Positions 18,946 through 27,238 of a DNA stretch of 64,000 nt are shown in pieces. The stretch's first letter is position 1. Each line of letters begins with the position of its first letter. The notes beneath the pieces are model-generated. The model ran no database searches. It worked only from the letters and a program-made list of their open reading frames with translations, and was not told the origin of the DNA. This DNA is from Prevotella sp. (GTDB taxonomy: Bacteria > Bacteroidota > Bacteroidia > Bacteroidales > Bacteroidaceae), in assembly GCA_021204905.1 (NCBI GenBank), contig JAJPYN010000001.1, positions 1 through 64,000 of the forward strand, read 5' to 3'. The translations under genes were made by a program, and so were the position numbers.

Positions 18946-20043
18946 TTATTTTATCAGTTCCACGAACTTGTCAAACAGAAACTCGGTATCTACCGGACCG
19001 GAGCACGCCTCGGGGTGGAACTGCGCGGAGAACCACGGGTTCTTTTTGTGGCGTATGCCCTCATTAGAGCCGTCGTTCATATTAACGAAAAGCTCCTCCC
19101 AATCCTCTCCGAGCGAGGATGTATCTACGGCGTATCCGTGATTTTGCGACGTAACGAAACACGTGTCCGTGCCGACCAAGCGCACGGGCTGGTTGTGCGA
19201 GCGGTGTCCGTATTTCATTTTATATATCGTTGCACCCGCCGCTTTCGACAGCAGTTGGTTGCCCATACAGATACCCATACAGGGACGGACGGGCTCCGTG
19301 GCGAGAAATGAGCGGATGTTTTGAACGGTCTCGACACACATATCAGGGTCGCCGGGACCGTTGGCAAGGAACAGCGCGTCAAAGTCGAGCGTACTGATAT
19401 CGTAGTCCCACGGCACACGCACCACCTCCACGCCCCGCCGGAGCAGACAGCGGATGATGTTCGCTTTCACGCCGCAGTCAATCAGCACCACACGTCTCCC
19501 GCGTCCGTCGCCGCATTTCGCCGTCGGCTGATATGTAACCGGCTCTTTCACGGATACCTGTGCGACGAAGTTCACTCCCTCATATTGCGTCTCGGGGATG
19601 TCCTCCGGTGCGTCGTCGAAAAGTATCTTGCCCTGCATCACGCCGTGAGAGCGCAACACCTTCGTCAACTGCCGCGTGTCGATGCCTGTGATGCCCGGCA
19701 CGTGCTCACGCTGCAACCAATCGGCAAGACTCTCCTTGGCATTCCAGTGAGAGTACCGCTCGCTGTAGTCGGACACGATGATGGCAGAGGCGTAAATCTT
19801 GTCGCTCTCCATAAAGACCGGCAACCCCTGACTGTCGAAAGAGAAGTCCGGCACGCCGTAGTTGCCTACAAGAGGATAGGTAAGCACCATCAGCTGACCC
19901 GCGTACGAAGGGTCGGTCAGGCTCTCGGGATAACCCGTCATTGCCGTATTGAACACCACTTCGCCCGCCACGGGAGCGTCCCAACCGAAACTCTTCCCGC
20001 GAAACTGTGTGCCGTCGCTGAGCTCTAATGTTACTTTCTTCAT
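18946..20043 (-). CDS. carA: Carbamoyl-phosphate synthase small subunit
   Basis: 365 residues. The N-terminal CPSase small-subunit domain (LELSDGTQFRGKSFG) is followed by a class I glutamine amidotransferase domain. The nucleophile loop reads GICMGNQLL (about residue 257), with Asn where most relatives have His (GHQ). The catalytic HPE is intact in FHPEACSGP (about 342). It hydrolyses glutamine and channels ammonia to CarB. First gene of carA-carB-eamA. A large hairpin (20059-20111) lies just upstream of the start codon. Confidence 0.96.
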   Translation of the reverse strand: MKKVTLELSDGTQFRGKSFGWDAPVAGEVVFNTAMTGYPESLTDPSYAGQLMVLTYPLVGNYGVPDFSFDSQGLPVFMESDKIYASAIIVSDYSERYSHWNAKESLADWLQREHVPGITGIDTRQLTKVLRSHGVMQGKILFDDAPEDIPETQYEGVNFVAQVSVKEPVTYQPTAKCGDGRGRRVVLIDCGVKANIIRCLLRRGVEVVRVPWDYDISTLDFDALFLANGPGDPDMCVETVQNIRSFLATEPVRPCMGICMGNQLLSKAAGATIYKMKYGHRSHNQPVRLVGTDTCFVTSQNHGYAVDTSSLGEDWEELFVNMNDGSNEGIRHKKNPWFSAQFHPEACSGPVDTEFLFDKFVELIK

Positions 20044-20058
20044 GCTGCTTTATATGAA

Positions 20059-20111
20059 AATTACGAATTATGAAACGTTAGCATCGGCGCTGCGGTTCAT
20101 AACCCGTAATT
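20059..20111 (-). other. Long imperfect hairpin upstream of carA
   Basis: Arms AATTACGAATTATGAA (20059-20074) and TTCATAACCCGTAATT (20096-20111) pair over 14 of 16 positions, with one two-base mismatch and a 21-nt loop. It lies between the stop of the export lipoprotein gene (20132) and the carA start (20043). No long T tract follows, so terminator, attenuator or stabilising structure are all possible. Confidence 0.6.
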
Positions 20112-20131
20112 CTTGTTGTTTGAAATTTATG

Positions 20132-20929
20132 TCATTTCAGGATATTGTACATCAGCGATGCAATGGAAATCAAGATGCTTGTGATGGAAATAGTGGTCGT
20201 GGTAACCGAGCCGATGTCGGAATTTCGCGCCTTAGTCTTGTTCGGCGTAACGTAGATGATGTCGTTCTGCTGCACGTAGTAATAAGGGTCGTTGATGATG
20301 TTCGCGTCGGTCAAATCGAGCATGTGATGGCTCTTCTCGCCATTGGCATCCTCGCGGATGATAAGCACGTTCTTGCGCTTGCCGTAGATGCTCAGATCGC
20401 CCGCGCTCGCGATGGCCTCCATCACGCTCATCTTCTCCGTCGACACGCTCACGACCTTCGGCGCGGACACCTCGCCCATCACCGTCACGCGGTAGTTCGA
20501 CATCCTCACCGTTACTATCGGCTGGTCGTTCACCGAGAAAAACGGCGAAATCCGCTCGCGAATGAAGTCTTGCAACTCCTCGCACGACATGCCGATAACG
20601 TGCAGCTTGCCGATCTGCGGATAATTGATATTGCCCTCATTATCAACAACATACGTCAATAACACCTGCTGAGACGACAGGGTTGAATTAGTGTTGGTGA
20701 TTGTCTTCGTAACCGACAAGTTGAACGCCGAAGCAGCCGCCGGATCAGTGGAATTCACGGTAATCGTCAACTCGTCCTTCGGCAGGATGCGCGCCGTGTA
20801 AAGCCCTTTGGATGCTGACAAATCCACGTCCTCGATGTTCTGGAAATATGCCACCTCCTTCGCGCTCTTGCAGCCGCTCAATGCCATCACTGCCAACAAG
20901 AAGACGGCACCGCTCAAGAATTTTTTCAT
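20132..20929 (-). CDS. Polysaccharide biosynthesis/export lipoprotein (Wza-like)
   Basis: 265 residues with lipoprotein signal MKKFLSGAVFLLAVMALSGC (Cys at 20). The next segment, AYFQNIEDVDL, and the Poly_export domain (YTARILPKDELTITV, about 45-135) are typical of Bacteroidetes Wza-like outer-membrane exporters. A SLBB region follows (VTVMGEVSAPKVVSVSTEKMS). The C-terminal hydrophobic stretch may cross the outer membrane. The usual partner, a Wzc-type tyrosine kinase/chain-length gene, is not adjacent, so this is an orphan copy in the window. Confidence 0.9.
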   Translation of the reverse strand: MKKFLSGAVFLLAVMALSGCKSAKEVAYFQNIEDVDLSASKGLYTARILPKDELTITVNSTDPAAASAFNLSVTKTITNTNSTLSSQQVLLTYVVDNEGNINYPQIGKLHVIGMSCEELQDFIRERISPFFSVNDQPIVTVRMSNYRVTVMGEVSAPKVVSVSTEKMSVMEAIASAGDLSIYGKRKNVLIIREDANGEKSHHMLDLTDANIINDPYYYVQQNDIIYVTPNKTKARNSDIGSVTTTTISITSILISIASLMYNILK

Positions 20930-20974
20930 AATGTGTAATGTAGCGAATTGATAGAAATAATCGATTTTTGCGCC

Positions 20975-21007
20975 GCAAAAGTAGCGTTATTTTTTCGTTC
21001 GGACAAA
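20975..21007 (-). promoter_or_regulatory. Promoter of the Wza-like gene
   Basis: On the minus strand TTTG (21004-21007), a 20-bp spacer and TACTTTTGC (20975-20983), 46 bp before the ATG at 20929. Perfect match to the Bacteroidetes consensus. Confidence 0.8.
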
Positions 21008-21175
21008 TAATGCCTGATAAATAACCGCCGGAAACAGTCGTCAATGCAATAATTGTTCGAAACATAATTTAACTAACGCGAAGGTAATTGTTAATTCGCC
21101 GCGAACAAAAACAGCCGGTTTTTCCGCACAAAATGAGAATTGACAGGGTAATTTTGTTAACAAACGAAATGATAA

Positions 21176-22837
21176 TTAACGGAGCTCAAGCACGGCATCG
21201 CAGTATTCCAGCGCGGCGGGGCGGTGCGTGATGAAGATGATGGTGTGCCCTTTCGTGGCGAGGATGTTGCTGAGCAGCTGCCGCTCGGTGGCGGGGTCGA
21301 GCGCGGAGGTGGCCTCGTCGAACAGCATCACCGGTCGGCCGCGAAGGAGTGCGCGCGCGATGCTTATCCGTTGGCTCTGCCCTTCCGACAAGCCGCCGCC
21401 CTGCTCGCTGCACAGCGTGTCGAGTCCTTGCGGCAGGTTCTTCACAAAGCCGGCGCAACTCTTTTCCAGCGCGTCGAGCATCATCGCGTCCGTAGCGTCG
21501 GGGTTTGCCAAAAGGAGGTTGTCGCGGATGCTGCCGCTGAGCAGCGTGTTGCCTTGCGGCACGTAAACGAAATTGCAGCGATGGCGCGCCGTAATCGCCT
21601 CGGAATGAGCGCCTTGCGAATAAATCTCCGCCGTGCCGCGCGCGGGTTGCACGAGGGCGAGTAGCAGGCGCAGGAGCGTGGTTTTGCCGATGCCTGTCGG
21701 ACCGATGACGGCGGTGCATGCGCCCGGTTTGAAGTCGAACGTGAGGCCTTTCAGCACGGGTTTCTCGCCGTAAGCGAAGTCGACATCTTTGAGCCTTATG
21801 CCGCACGGCGCGGGCATCTTGACGGCCTCGCCCTGTTCCTCGAGCGGCTCCTCCTCAATCTCCATCAGCCGCTCCGCCGCGGTGTAGACAGCCACGAACG
21901 CCGGCGCGAATTTCGCCATGTTGCGCGCGGGGTTTTGCAGTCGCGCCACGAGTTGCAGGAACGCCACCATGCCGCCGAACGACAGCGTCTCCGCCGACAG
22001 CCGCAGCGCGCCCCAGAGGAATGCCACGAGGTAGCCCGCCGCGAACCCGAAGTTGAGGATGAAGTACGAGAAAATGCTAAAAATCGTGCGCCGCCGCACC
22101 TTTTCGCGCAGGCCGCTTTGCACCTCCTCGAGCCGGAATGTCATCTGGTCGCCGCTCTCGAGCGTCTTGATGAGCATCCGCTGCTGCACCGTCTCCTGCA
22201 TCAGGCTCTGGATTTCGCTGTCCGACGAGCGCACGTCAGAGGTTAGGCTTCGCATTTTTCTGACATATAACCTACTGAAAATCAGTGCAATAGGAATTAT
22301 TATAACTGTTACAACGGCCAACCAGCGGTCCATGCAAAACATATAGATGAACGCGCCGAGGAAGAGCAGGGCGGTGGACAATGTTGTCGGCAGGATCTCC
22401 GTGATGAAGTTCACGACGGTGCGCACGTCGAGCTCGAGGCGGTTGATGACATCGCCCGAATGGCGGCTGTGCAACGGTTGCCATTGCGAGCGCAGCAGTC
22501 GTGCCACGAGTGCTTGCTGCATGCGGTTTTGCGCCTTCACGCCGAGGATGTTGCTGATCCAGACGAGCGTCAGGCGTATGGCAAAGTTCGACACCATGAG
22601 CAAGCCCATCCACGCTACAGCCCAGTAGATACTGCCTTCGCGCGTGCCTGCCGCGATGTCGATGGCGCGCTGCATCGCCCAGACGGACAGCAGGCTTACG
22701 GCGACGCTGAGCATGTCGAGCGCGGTGTTCAGCGACGCTTGCAACCGGTTGCCTTTCAGCGACGCCCACAGCCAACGGACAATCTCGAGCGTGCCGTAGC
22801 GGCTTTTCGGAGTGTTAAAATAATTGAATATTGACAA
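21176..22837 (-). CDS. ABC transporter, fused permease and ATP-binding domains
   Basis: 553 residues. Six-helix type I exporter membrane domain (about 1-310) followed by the nucleotide-binding domain: Walker A GPTGIGKTTLL (about residue 380), Q loop, signature LSEGQSQRISIARAL and Walker B VMLFDEATSALD, then the switch His (FITHRP). Half-transporters of this kind form dimers that export lipids, peptides or drugs; the cargo is unknown. It begins 36 bp after nadK on the same strand and is probably co-transcribed. Confidence 0.92.
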   Translation of the reverse strand: MSIFNYFNTPKSRYGTLEIVRWLWASLKGNRLQASLNTALDMLSVAVSLLSVWAMQRAIDIAAGTREGSIYWAVAWMGLLMVSNFAIRLTLVWISNILGVKAQNRMQQALVARLLRSQWQPLHSRHSGDVINRLELDVRTVVNFITEILPTTLSTALLFLGAFIYMFCMDRWLAVVTVIIIPIALIFSRLYVRKMRSLTSDVRSSDSEIQSLMQETVQQRMLIKTLESGDQMTFRLEEVQSGLREKVRRRTIFSIFSYFILNFGFAAGYLVAFLWGALRLSAETLSFGGMVAFLQLVARLQNPARNMAKFAPAFVAVYTAAERLMEIEEEPLEEQGEAVKMPAPCGIRLKDVDFAYGEKPVLKGLTFDFKPGACTAVIGPTGIGKTTLLRLLLALVQPARGTAEIYSQGAHSEAITARHRCNFVYVPQGNTLLSGSIRDNLLLANPDATDAMMLDALEKSCAGFVKNLPQGLDTLCSEQGGGLSEGQSQRISIARALLRGRPVMLFDEATSALDPATERQLLSNILATKGHTIIFITHRPAALEYCDAVLELR

Positions 22838-22873
22838 CGCCCTTTTGTTTTAAAACATCAGCAAAACCGCGGT

Positions 22874-23779
22874 TCATTCGCGCGTGTCGACCGCCCACAT
22901 CATCTTCTGCCGCAGCGTGTCGAAATAGCGTTTGCCCGGCAGTTTCACCATCTCGATGGCGTGCGGCGCCTTCCTTACCACCACTGTCGACCCTTGCCGC
23001 AATGTCGTGCTGCGGCCGTCGACGGCGAGGAGGAAGTTGTGGCTGCGGCTTTCCACCTTCATTTTCACCACCGCCGCATCGCTCACGACGACAGGCCGGA
23101 GGTTCAGACTGTGCGGTGCTACTGCGGTGAGACACAGCGTCTTAGCTGCCGGCGACATGATCGGTCCGCCGTTCGACAGGCTGTATGCCGTGCTGCCCGT
23201 CGGCGTGGAAATGATGAGACCGTCGGCGCGGTAGGTGGCCATAAAATCGTCGTTGATGTGCACCGCGACGCTGATCATCGAGGCCGTGTCGCGTTTGAGC
23301 ACCGCCACATCGTTCAGCGCGTATCCGGCGCCCTCGGCCTCCATCCCTTCGATGGCCACTTGCAAGACGCTGTGCCGCGCGAGGCGGAATTTTCCGTTGA
23401 AGAGGCAGTCGGCCGCGGCGGGCAGTTCGGCGGGCATCACGTCGGCCAGATAGCCCAGCCGCCCCATGTTCACGCCCATAACCGGCACGCGCTTGCTGCC
23501 AATGCGCATTGCTGTTTTCAAAAAGGTGCCGTCTCCGCCGACAGATACTGCGAAATCGGCTTCGAAGTTGTTGCCTGAAAAAGTGTTAAAACCCTTCACG
23601 TCGATGTTTGCCTGCGCCAGTCGCTCGGCGTATGCGGCATCCACGGCAATGTCGGCATCGTGCGCGCGCAACGCCCCGAACAGCGCATTTACCGCCGCCT
23701 CGTTCACCGTTTGCCGCGTGCTGCCGAACACCGCGAAGCGCAACCGCCGCTCATTCAAACCGCTATTGTTTTTTGCCAT
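22874..23779 (-). CDS. nadK: NAD kinase
   Basis: 301 residues. The diagnostic GGDGT motif is present (VSVGGDGTFLKTA, about residue 76), followed by MGRLGYLADV, the conserved NDV (YALNDVAVLKRD) and the glycine-rich LIISTPTGSTAYSLSNGGPI segment. The enzyme phosphorylates NAD to NADP in the cytoplasm. The promoter element at 23799-23807 lies 20 bp upstream. Divergent from the DJ-1-like gene. Confidence 0.96.
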   Translation of the reverse strand: MAKNNSGLNERRLRFAVFGSTRQTVNEAAVNALFGALRAHDADIAVDAAYAERLAQANIDVKGFNTFSGNNFEADFAVSVGGDGTFLKTAMRIGSKRVPVMGVNMGRLGYLADVMPAELPAAADCLFNGKFRLARHSVLQVAIEGMEAEGAGYALNDVAVLKRDTASMISVAVHINDDFMATYRADGLIISTPTGSTAYSLSNGGPIMSPAAKTLCLTAVAPHSLNLRPVVVSDAAVVKMKVESRSHNFLLAVDGRSTTLRQGSTVVVRKAPHAIEMVKLPGKRYFDTLRQKMMWAVDTRE

Positions 23780-23798
23780 AATCTGTTTGTCTTCCGTT

Positions 23799-23807
23799 GC
23801 AAAAGTA
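23799..23807 (-). promoter_or_regulatory. -7 element for nadK
   Basis: TACTTTTGC on the minus strand, 20 bp before the nadK ATG. The -33 region is not a clear TTTG. Confidence 0.55.
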
Positions 23808-23908
23808 TCGATTTTCTTCAGAAACGACGAACAACGGCGTGAAAAGTAGCGGTGAAAGAAAAAGAGTTAAAAAAACATAAGCGGCTTCCGATAGTGCAAA
23901 ATATTACA

Positions 23909-23917
23909 TACTTTTGC
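23909..23917 (+). promoter_or_regulatory. -7 element for the DJ-1-like gene
   Basis: TACTTTTGC, 61 bp before the ATG at 23979. No clear TTTG at the -33 position. Confidence 0.5.
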
Positions 23918-23978
23918 GTAAGCTATTGCGTTTCAACCTTTACACAACGAAATATTTTTCAAACAAATTCCAACAGAT

Positions 23979-24530
23979 ATGGGAAAGGTATATGTCTTTT
24001 TGGCAACCGGCTTCGAGGAGATCGAGGCGTTTGCCCCGGTAGATATTCTGCGCCGCGCGAATGTTGACGTGAAGACCGTCAGCGTCAAGGACACGCGGTA
24101 TGTTAAATCGGCGCACGGCGTGGTGGTTAAGGCCGACATCATCCTTCGCGAGGCCGACATCCCGAACGCCGAGATCCTCGTTCTGCCCGGCGGCATGCCC
24201 GGTGCGGAAGAGCTCGCCGCGTGCCCGAAACTGAACAAGGCGCTCATGTCGCAAAACGAGCGCGGTGGCCTCATCGCCGCCATTTGCGCAGCGCCGATGG
24301 TGCTCGGCCGGCTCGGACTGCTGCAAGGGCGCCGCGCCACGTGCTACCCCGGTTTCGAGCCCTACCTCTCCGGCGCGAAATACACCGGTGCGGAGATTGA
24401 GGTGGACAGAAACATCATCACCGCTTACGGACCGGGCGCAGCCGTCGATTTCGGCTTCACGCTCCTGTCGTTCTTCACCGATGTGAACAGCGTCAAGCGG
24501 CTTAAAACGGCGATGATGATTAAGGATTAA
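23979..24530 (+). CDS. DJ-1/PfpI-family protein
   Basis: 183 residues, typical of the DJ-1/ThiJ/PfpI superfamily. The nucleophile elbow Cys sits in IAAICAAPMVLGRLG (about residue 103), the conserved Glu near the N-terminus in FEEIEA (about residue 13-15), and the LVLPGGMPGAEEL segment forms the oxyanion loop. Relatives act as deglycases, chaperones or redox sensors; YajL-like and ThiJ-like roles cannot be distinguished. It is a single gene between divergent nadK and the tRNA-Lys gene. Confidence 0.9.
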   Translation: MGKVYVFLATGFEEIEAFAPVDILRRANVDVKTVSVKDTRYVKSAHGVVVKADIILREADIPNAEILVLPGGMPGAEELAACPKLNKALMSQNERGGLIAAICAAPMVLGRLGLLQGRRATCYPGFEPYLSGAKYTGAEIEVDRNIITAYGPGAAVDFGFTLLSFFTDVNSVKRLKTAMMIKD

Positions 24531-24575
24531 AACCCTCGTCTTCGCGCGGCGCGGCAAAGGAAAAAGCCAGAAATA

Positions 24576-24608
24576 TTTGGCGGAATGCGAAAAACGGCCT
24601 ACCTTTGC
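24576..24608 (+). promoter_or_regulatory. Promoter of tRNA-Lys
   Basis: TTTG (24576-24579), a 20-bp spacer and TACCTTTGC (24600-24608), 19 bp before the tRNA 5' end. Strong match to the Bacteroidetes consensus. Confidence 0.82.
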
Positions 24609-24627
24609 GCCCGCAAACTCAAAACGG

Positions 24628-24700
24628 GCACCGTTAGCTCAGTTGGTAGAGCACCTGACTCTTAATCAGGGTGTCCAGGGTTCGAGGCCCTGACGGTGTA
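24628..24700 (+). tRNA. tRNA-Lys (anticodon CTT)
   Basis: 73 nt that fold as a cloverleaf: acceptor GCACCGT with ACGGTGT (one G-T pair at the end), D arm GCTC/GAGC, anticodon stem CCTGA/TCAGG with loop CTCTTAA giving anticodon CTT (24661-24663), and T arm CAGGG-TTCGAGG-CCCTG. The 3' CCA is not encoded (CGA follows the discriminator A). It has its own promoter just upstream. Confidence 0.97.
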
Positions 24701-24793
24701 CGAATGAAGGTGCCAAGTATTTGTAAATCAGATGCTTGGCATTTTATTTTGAAAATAATTTCGATTACGACAATAGGTGGCGCAGATGCTTGT

Positions 24794-24802
24794 TATTTTT
24801 GC
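24794..24802 (+). promoter_or_regulatory. -7 element for the rtcB-like gene
   Basis: TATTTTTGC, 22 bp before the ATG at 24825. The -33 position is poor, so transcription could also continue through from the tRNA promoter. Confidence 0.5.
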
Positions 24803-24824
24803 GGCGGATTAAACACTGAACGAG

Positions 24825-25994
24825 ATGATACGCAAAGTTGTTATGGGTACGCACGTGTCCGCGAAATTGTGGTTGGAGGAAGTGGAGACTGCTTGTATGG
24901 AGCAAATAGTTTCTCTCGCATCCTTGCCGTACGTGTTCAAGCATGTCGCCGTTATGCCGGATGCTCATGCCGGCAAAGGTATGCCGATTGGCGGCGTGCT
25001 GACCACGAAAGGGATTGTTGTGCCGAATGCCGTCGGTGTGGACATCGGTTGCGGCATGTGTGCGATGAGGACGAGCCTTAAAGCGTCGGAACTGTCGCGG
25101 GAGACGCTCTTGAAAATTGTAACGCACATTCGCAACACCATTCCTATGGGCATCGAACACCGGTCGACCGCCGTCGACGAGCGTTATTTGCCCGAAGCGG
25201 ATTGGACCAAATTGCCTTTTTTGCGCGACAGAAAAATGCAGTTGCAGTGTGAAATCGGCACGCTCGGCGGCGGCAATCATTTTATTGAGATTCAGCGCGA
25301 TACAGCCACAGACGATGTGTGGGTGATGCTGCATTCCGGCAGCCGCCACATCGGTCGAAGCCTCGCGCATTATTACAACCGCCGCGCGGAGTTCTGGTGC
25401 GGCAAATGGTACGCTGAAACGTTGCCGGACTTGGCTTTCTTTCCTATCGAAGTGGCAGAGGCGAAGGATTATTTCAACGAGATGAACTACTGCGTGCGTT
25501 TTGCGTCCGCCAACCGGCAGATGATGATGGAGGAGGTGATGCGCGGGTTTGCCGATGTTTGTCCCGGCGTTGAGTTCGGCGAAATAATAAATATAGCTCA
25601 CAATTACGCCGCGTGGGAGGAGCATTTCGGGCAAAGCGTAATTGTTCATCGCAAGGGCGCAACGAGCGCGAAGGCCGGCGAAACGGGCATCATTCCGGGT
25701 TCGATGGGTACGAAATCGTACATCGTCGAAGGCTTGGGTAATCCCGAGAGCTTCACGAGCTGCAGCCACGGCGCGGGGCGGAAGATGAGCCGGCGCGAGG
25801 CGTTGCGCACGTTGTCGTTAGAAGAAGAACAATCGAAACTCGACGCGAAGGGCATAATTCACAACATGACGCAGCGCGGGCTCGACGAGGCGCCGGGGGC
25901 ATACAAGGACATCGACATCGTGATGGAGAACGAGAAAGACTTGGTTAAACCGCTGGTTGAGCTTGTTCCGCTGGCGGTGGTTAAGAGCGATTAA
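24825..25994 (+). CDS. rtcB: RtcB-family RNA ligase
   Basis: 389 residues. The metal and guanylate-binding residues of RtcB are all visible: VDIGCGM (metal Cys, about residue 82), GTLGGGNHFIE (His), HSGSRHIG (His), INIAHNYA (His), and the nucleophile His in CSHGAGR. RtcB joins RNA ends bearing 2',3'-cyclic phosphate or 3'-phosphate to 5'-OH ends using GTP and Mn, in RNA repair or tRNA splicing. No rtcA or archease gene is adjacent. The gene follows tRNA-Lys by 124 bp and its stop codon lies inside the first unit of the 42-bp repeats. Confidence 0.93.
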   Translation: MIRKVVMGTHVSAKLWLEEVETACMEQIVSLASLPYVFKHVAVMPDAHAGKGMPIGGVLTTKGIVVPNAVGVDIGCGMCAMRTSLKASELSRETLLKIVTHIRNTIPMGIEHRSTAVDERYLPEADWTKLPFLRDRKMQLQCEIGTLGGGNHFIEIQRDTATDDVWVMLHSGSRHIGRSLAHYYNRRAEFWCGKWYAETLPDLAFFPIEVAEAKDYFNEMNYCVRFASANRQMMMEEVMRGFADVCPGVEFGEIINIAHNYAAWEEHFGQSVIVHRKGATSAKAGETGIIPGSMGTKSYIVEGLGNPESFTSCSHGAGRKMSRREALRTLSLEEEQSKLDAKGIIHNMTQRGLDEAPGAYKDIDIVMENEKDLVKPLVELVPLAVVKSD

Positions 25995-26112
25995 GTTGAA
26001 CGTTTAACCGTTGATAAAATTATTGTTCGCGATTAAGTTGAACATTTAATAGTTGCGGAAAATGTTAATCGCGACGGATTAAACCATTTAATTGTTGACA
26101 AAACGGTTATTT
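25987..26112. repeat. Three degenerate 42-bp tandem repeats between rtcB and prfB
   Basis: Units begin at 25987, 26029 and 26071, and a fourth partial GCGG start falls at 26113, exactly 42 bp apart each time. Shared positions include GCGATTAAGTTGAAC (units 1 and 2), TTTAA, GTTG, AAA and TT at fixed offsets. The array spans the whole gap between two convergent genes and includes the rtcB stop codon. No stable GC-rich hairpin or T tract is obvious. Confidence 0.75.
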
Positions 26113-26116
26113 GCGG

Positions 26117-27232
26117 CTAATTCTCTGCGGGGAACTGCATGAGGTAGGCTTTGATGAACTCGTCGATTTTGCCGTTCATGACGCCGTCGACGTCGGTGGT
26201 TTGGTAGTTGGTGCGATGGTCCTTGACGCGGCGGTCGTCGAAGACGTATGAGCGTATTTGGCTGCCCCATTCGATTTTCTTTTTGCCGGCTTCGATTTTG
26301 GCTTGTGCGGCGAGGCGTTTTTTCATTGCGCGGTCGTAGAGTTGCGATTTGAGCAGTCGCATGGCGTTCTCGCGGTTTTGTTGCTGCTTGCGGCTTTCGG
26401 TGTTGGCGATGAGGATTTCCTCTTCTTCGCCGGTGTCGGGGTCGGTGTAGAGGTAGCGTATTCTCACGCCTGTTTCAACTTTATTAACATTTTGTCCTCC
26501 CGCGCCGGACGAGCGGAAAGTGTCCCACGAGACCTTCGCCGGGTCGACGTAGACCTCGATGGTGTCGTCGATGAGTGGCGAGACGAAGACTGATGCGAAG
26601 GAAGTCATGCGCTTGCCTTGGGCGTTGTATGGCGAGACGCGCACGAGGCGGTGCACGCCGCTTTCTGCTTTGAGGTAGCCGTAGGCATATTCGCCGCCTT
26701 CGATTTGGAGCGTTACGGATTTTATGCCGGCTTCGTCGCCCTCTTGGATGTCGGCAACGGTTACTTTGTAGCCGCCTTTCTCGGCCCATCGCATGTACAT
26801 TCGCATGAGCATGCCGGCCCAGTCTTGCGCTTCGGTGCCGCCCGCGCCGGAGTTGATTTTGAGTACGCAGTCCATCGGGTCTTCTTTTTGGCGGAGCATG
26901 TTTTTCATCTCGAGCGTCTCGACGGCTGTTAAGGCTTTGCGGTAATCGTCGTCGAGTTCCTCTTCGCTGACGAGGCCGTCTTTGCAGAAGTCGAACGCCA
27001 GTTGCAGCTCTTGCGCGGCGAGGTCGGCCTTACGCCAGCTGTCGAGCCATTTTTCGAGTTCGCCCACCTTTTTCATTTGCTCGCGTGCGCGCGCGGGGTC
27101 GTCCCAGAAGTCGGGCGCTTGCGTGCGGAGGCGCTCCTCTTCATACTCGATTTTTTTCGCGTCGATATTGAGGCAGTCGCGCAGCGTGGCCGTGCGAAGG
27201 AGGATGTCTTTGAGTTGTTCGGAAGTGATCAT
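26117..27232 (-). CDS. prfB: Peptide chain release factor 2
   Basis: 371 residues in one uninterrupted frame. The catalytic GGQ is in SSGAGGQNVNKVETG (about residue 242). The stop-codon recognition tripeptide position reads SPY (RLVRVSPYNAQGKR, about 201-203), where the textbook RF2 motif is SPF. The autoregulatory +1 frameshift site (CTT TGA) found near codon 25 in many bacteria is absent: the corresponding codons read TGC CTC AAT ATC. RF2 releases peptides at UAA and UGA. Last gene of the dut-to-prfB run; it starts 6 bp after the ligase stop. Confidence 0.96.
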   Translation of the reverse strand: MITSEQLKDILLRTATLRDCLNIDAKKIEYEEERLRTQAPDFWDDPARAREQMKKVGELEKWLDSWRKADLAAQELQLAFDFCKDGLVSEEELDDDYRKALTAVETLEMKNMLRQKEDPMDCVLKINSGAGGTEAQDWAGMLMRMYMRWAEKGGYKVTVADIQEGDEAGIKSVTLQIEGGEYAYGYLKAESGVHRLVRVSPYNAQGKRMTSFASVFVSPLIDDTIEVYVDPAKVSWDTFRSSGAGGQNVNKVETGVRIRYLYTDPDTGEEEEILIANTESRKQQQNRENAMRLLKSQLYDRAMKKRLAAQAKIEAGKKKIEWGSQIRSYVFDDRRVKDHRTNYQTTDVDGVMNGKIDEFIKAYLMQFPAEN

Positions 27233-27238
27233 CGGTTT

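Noticed and set aside
27150..27232. Programmed +1 frameshift in prfB
   Set aside because: The frame is continuous and no in-frame TGA follows a slippery CTT near codon 25.
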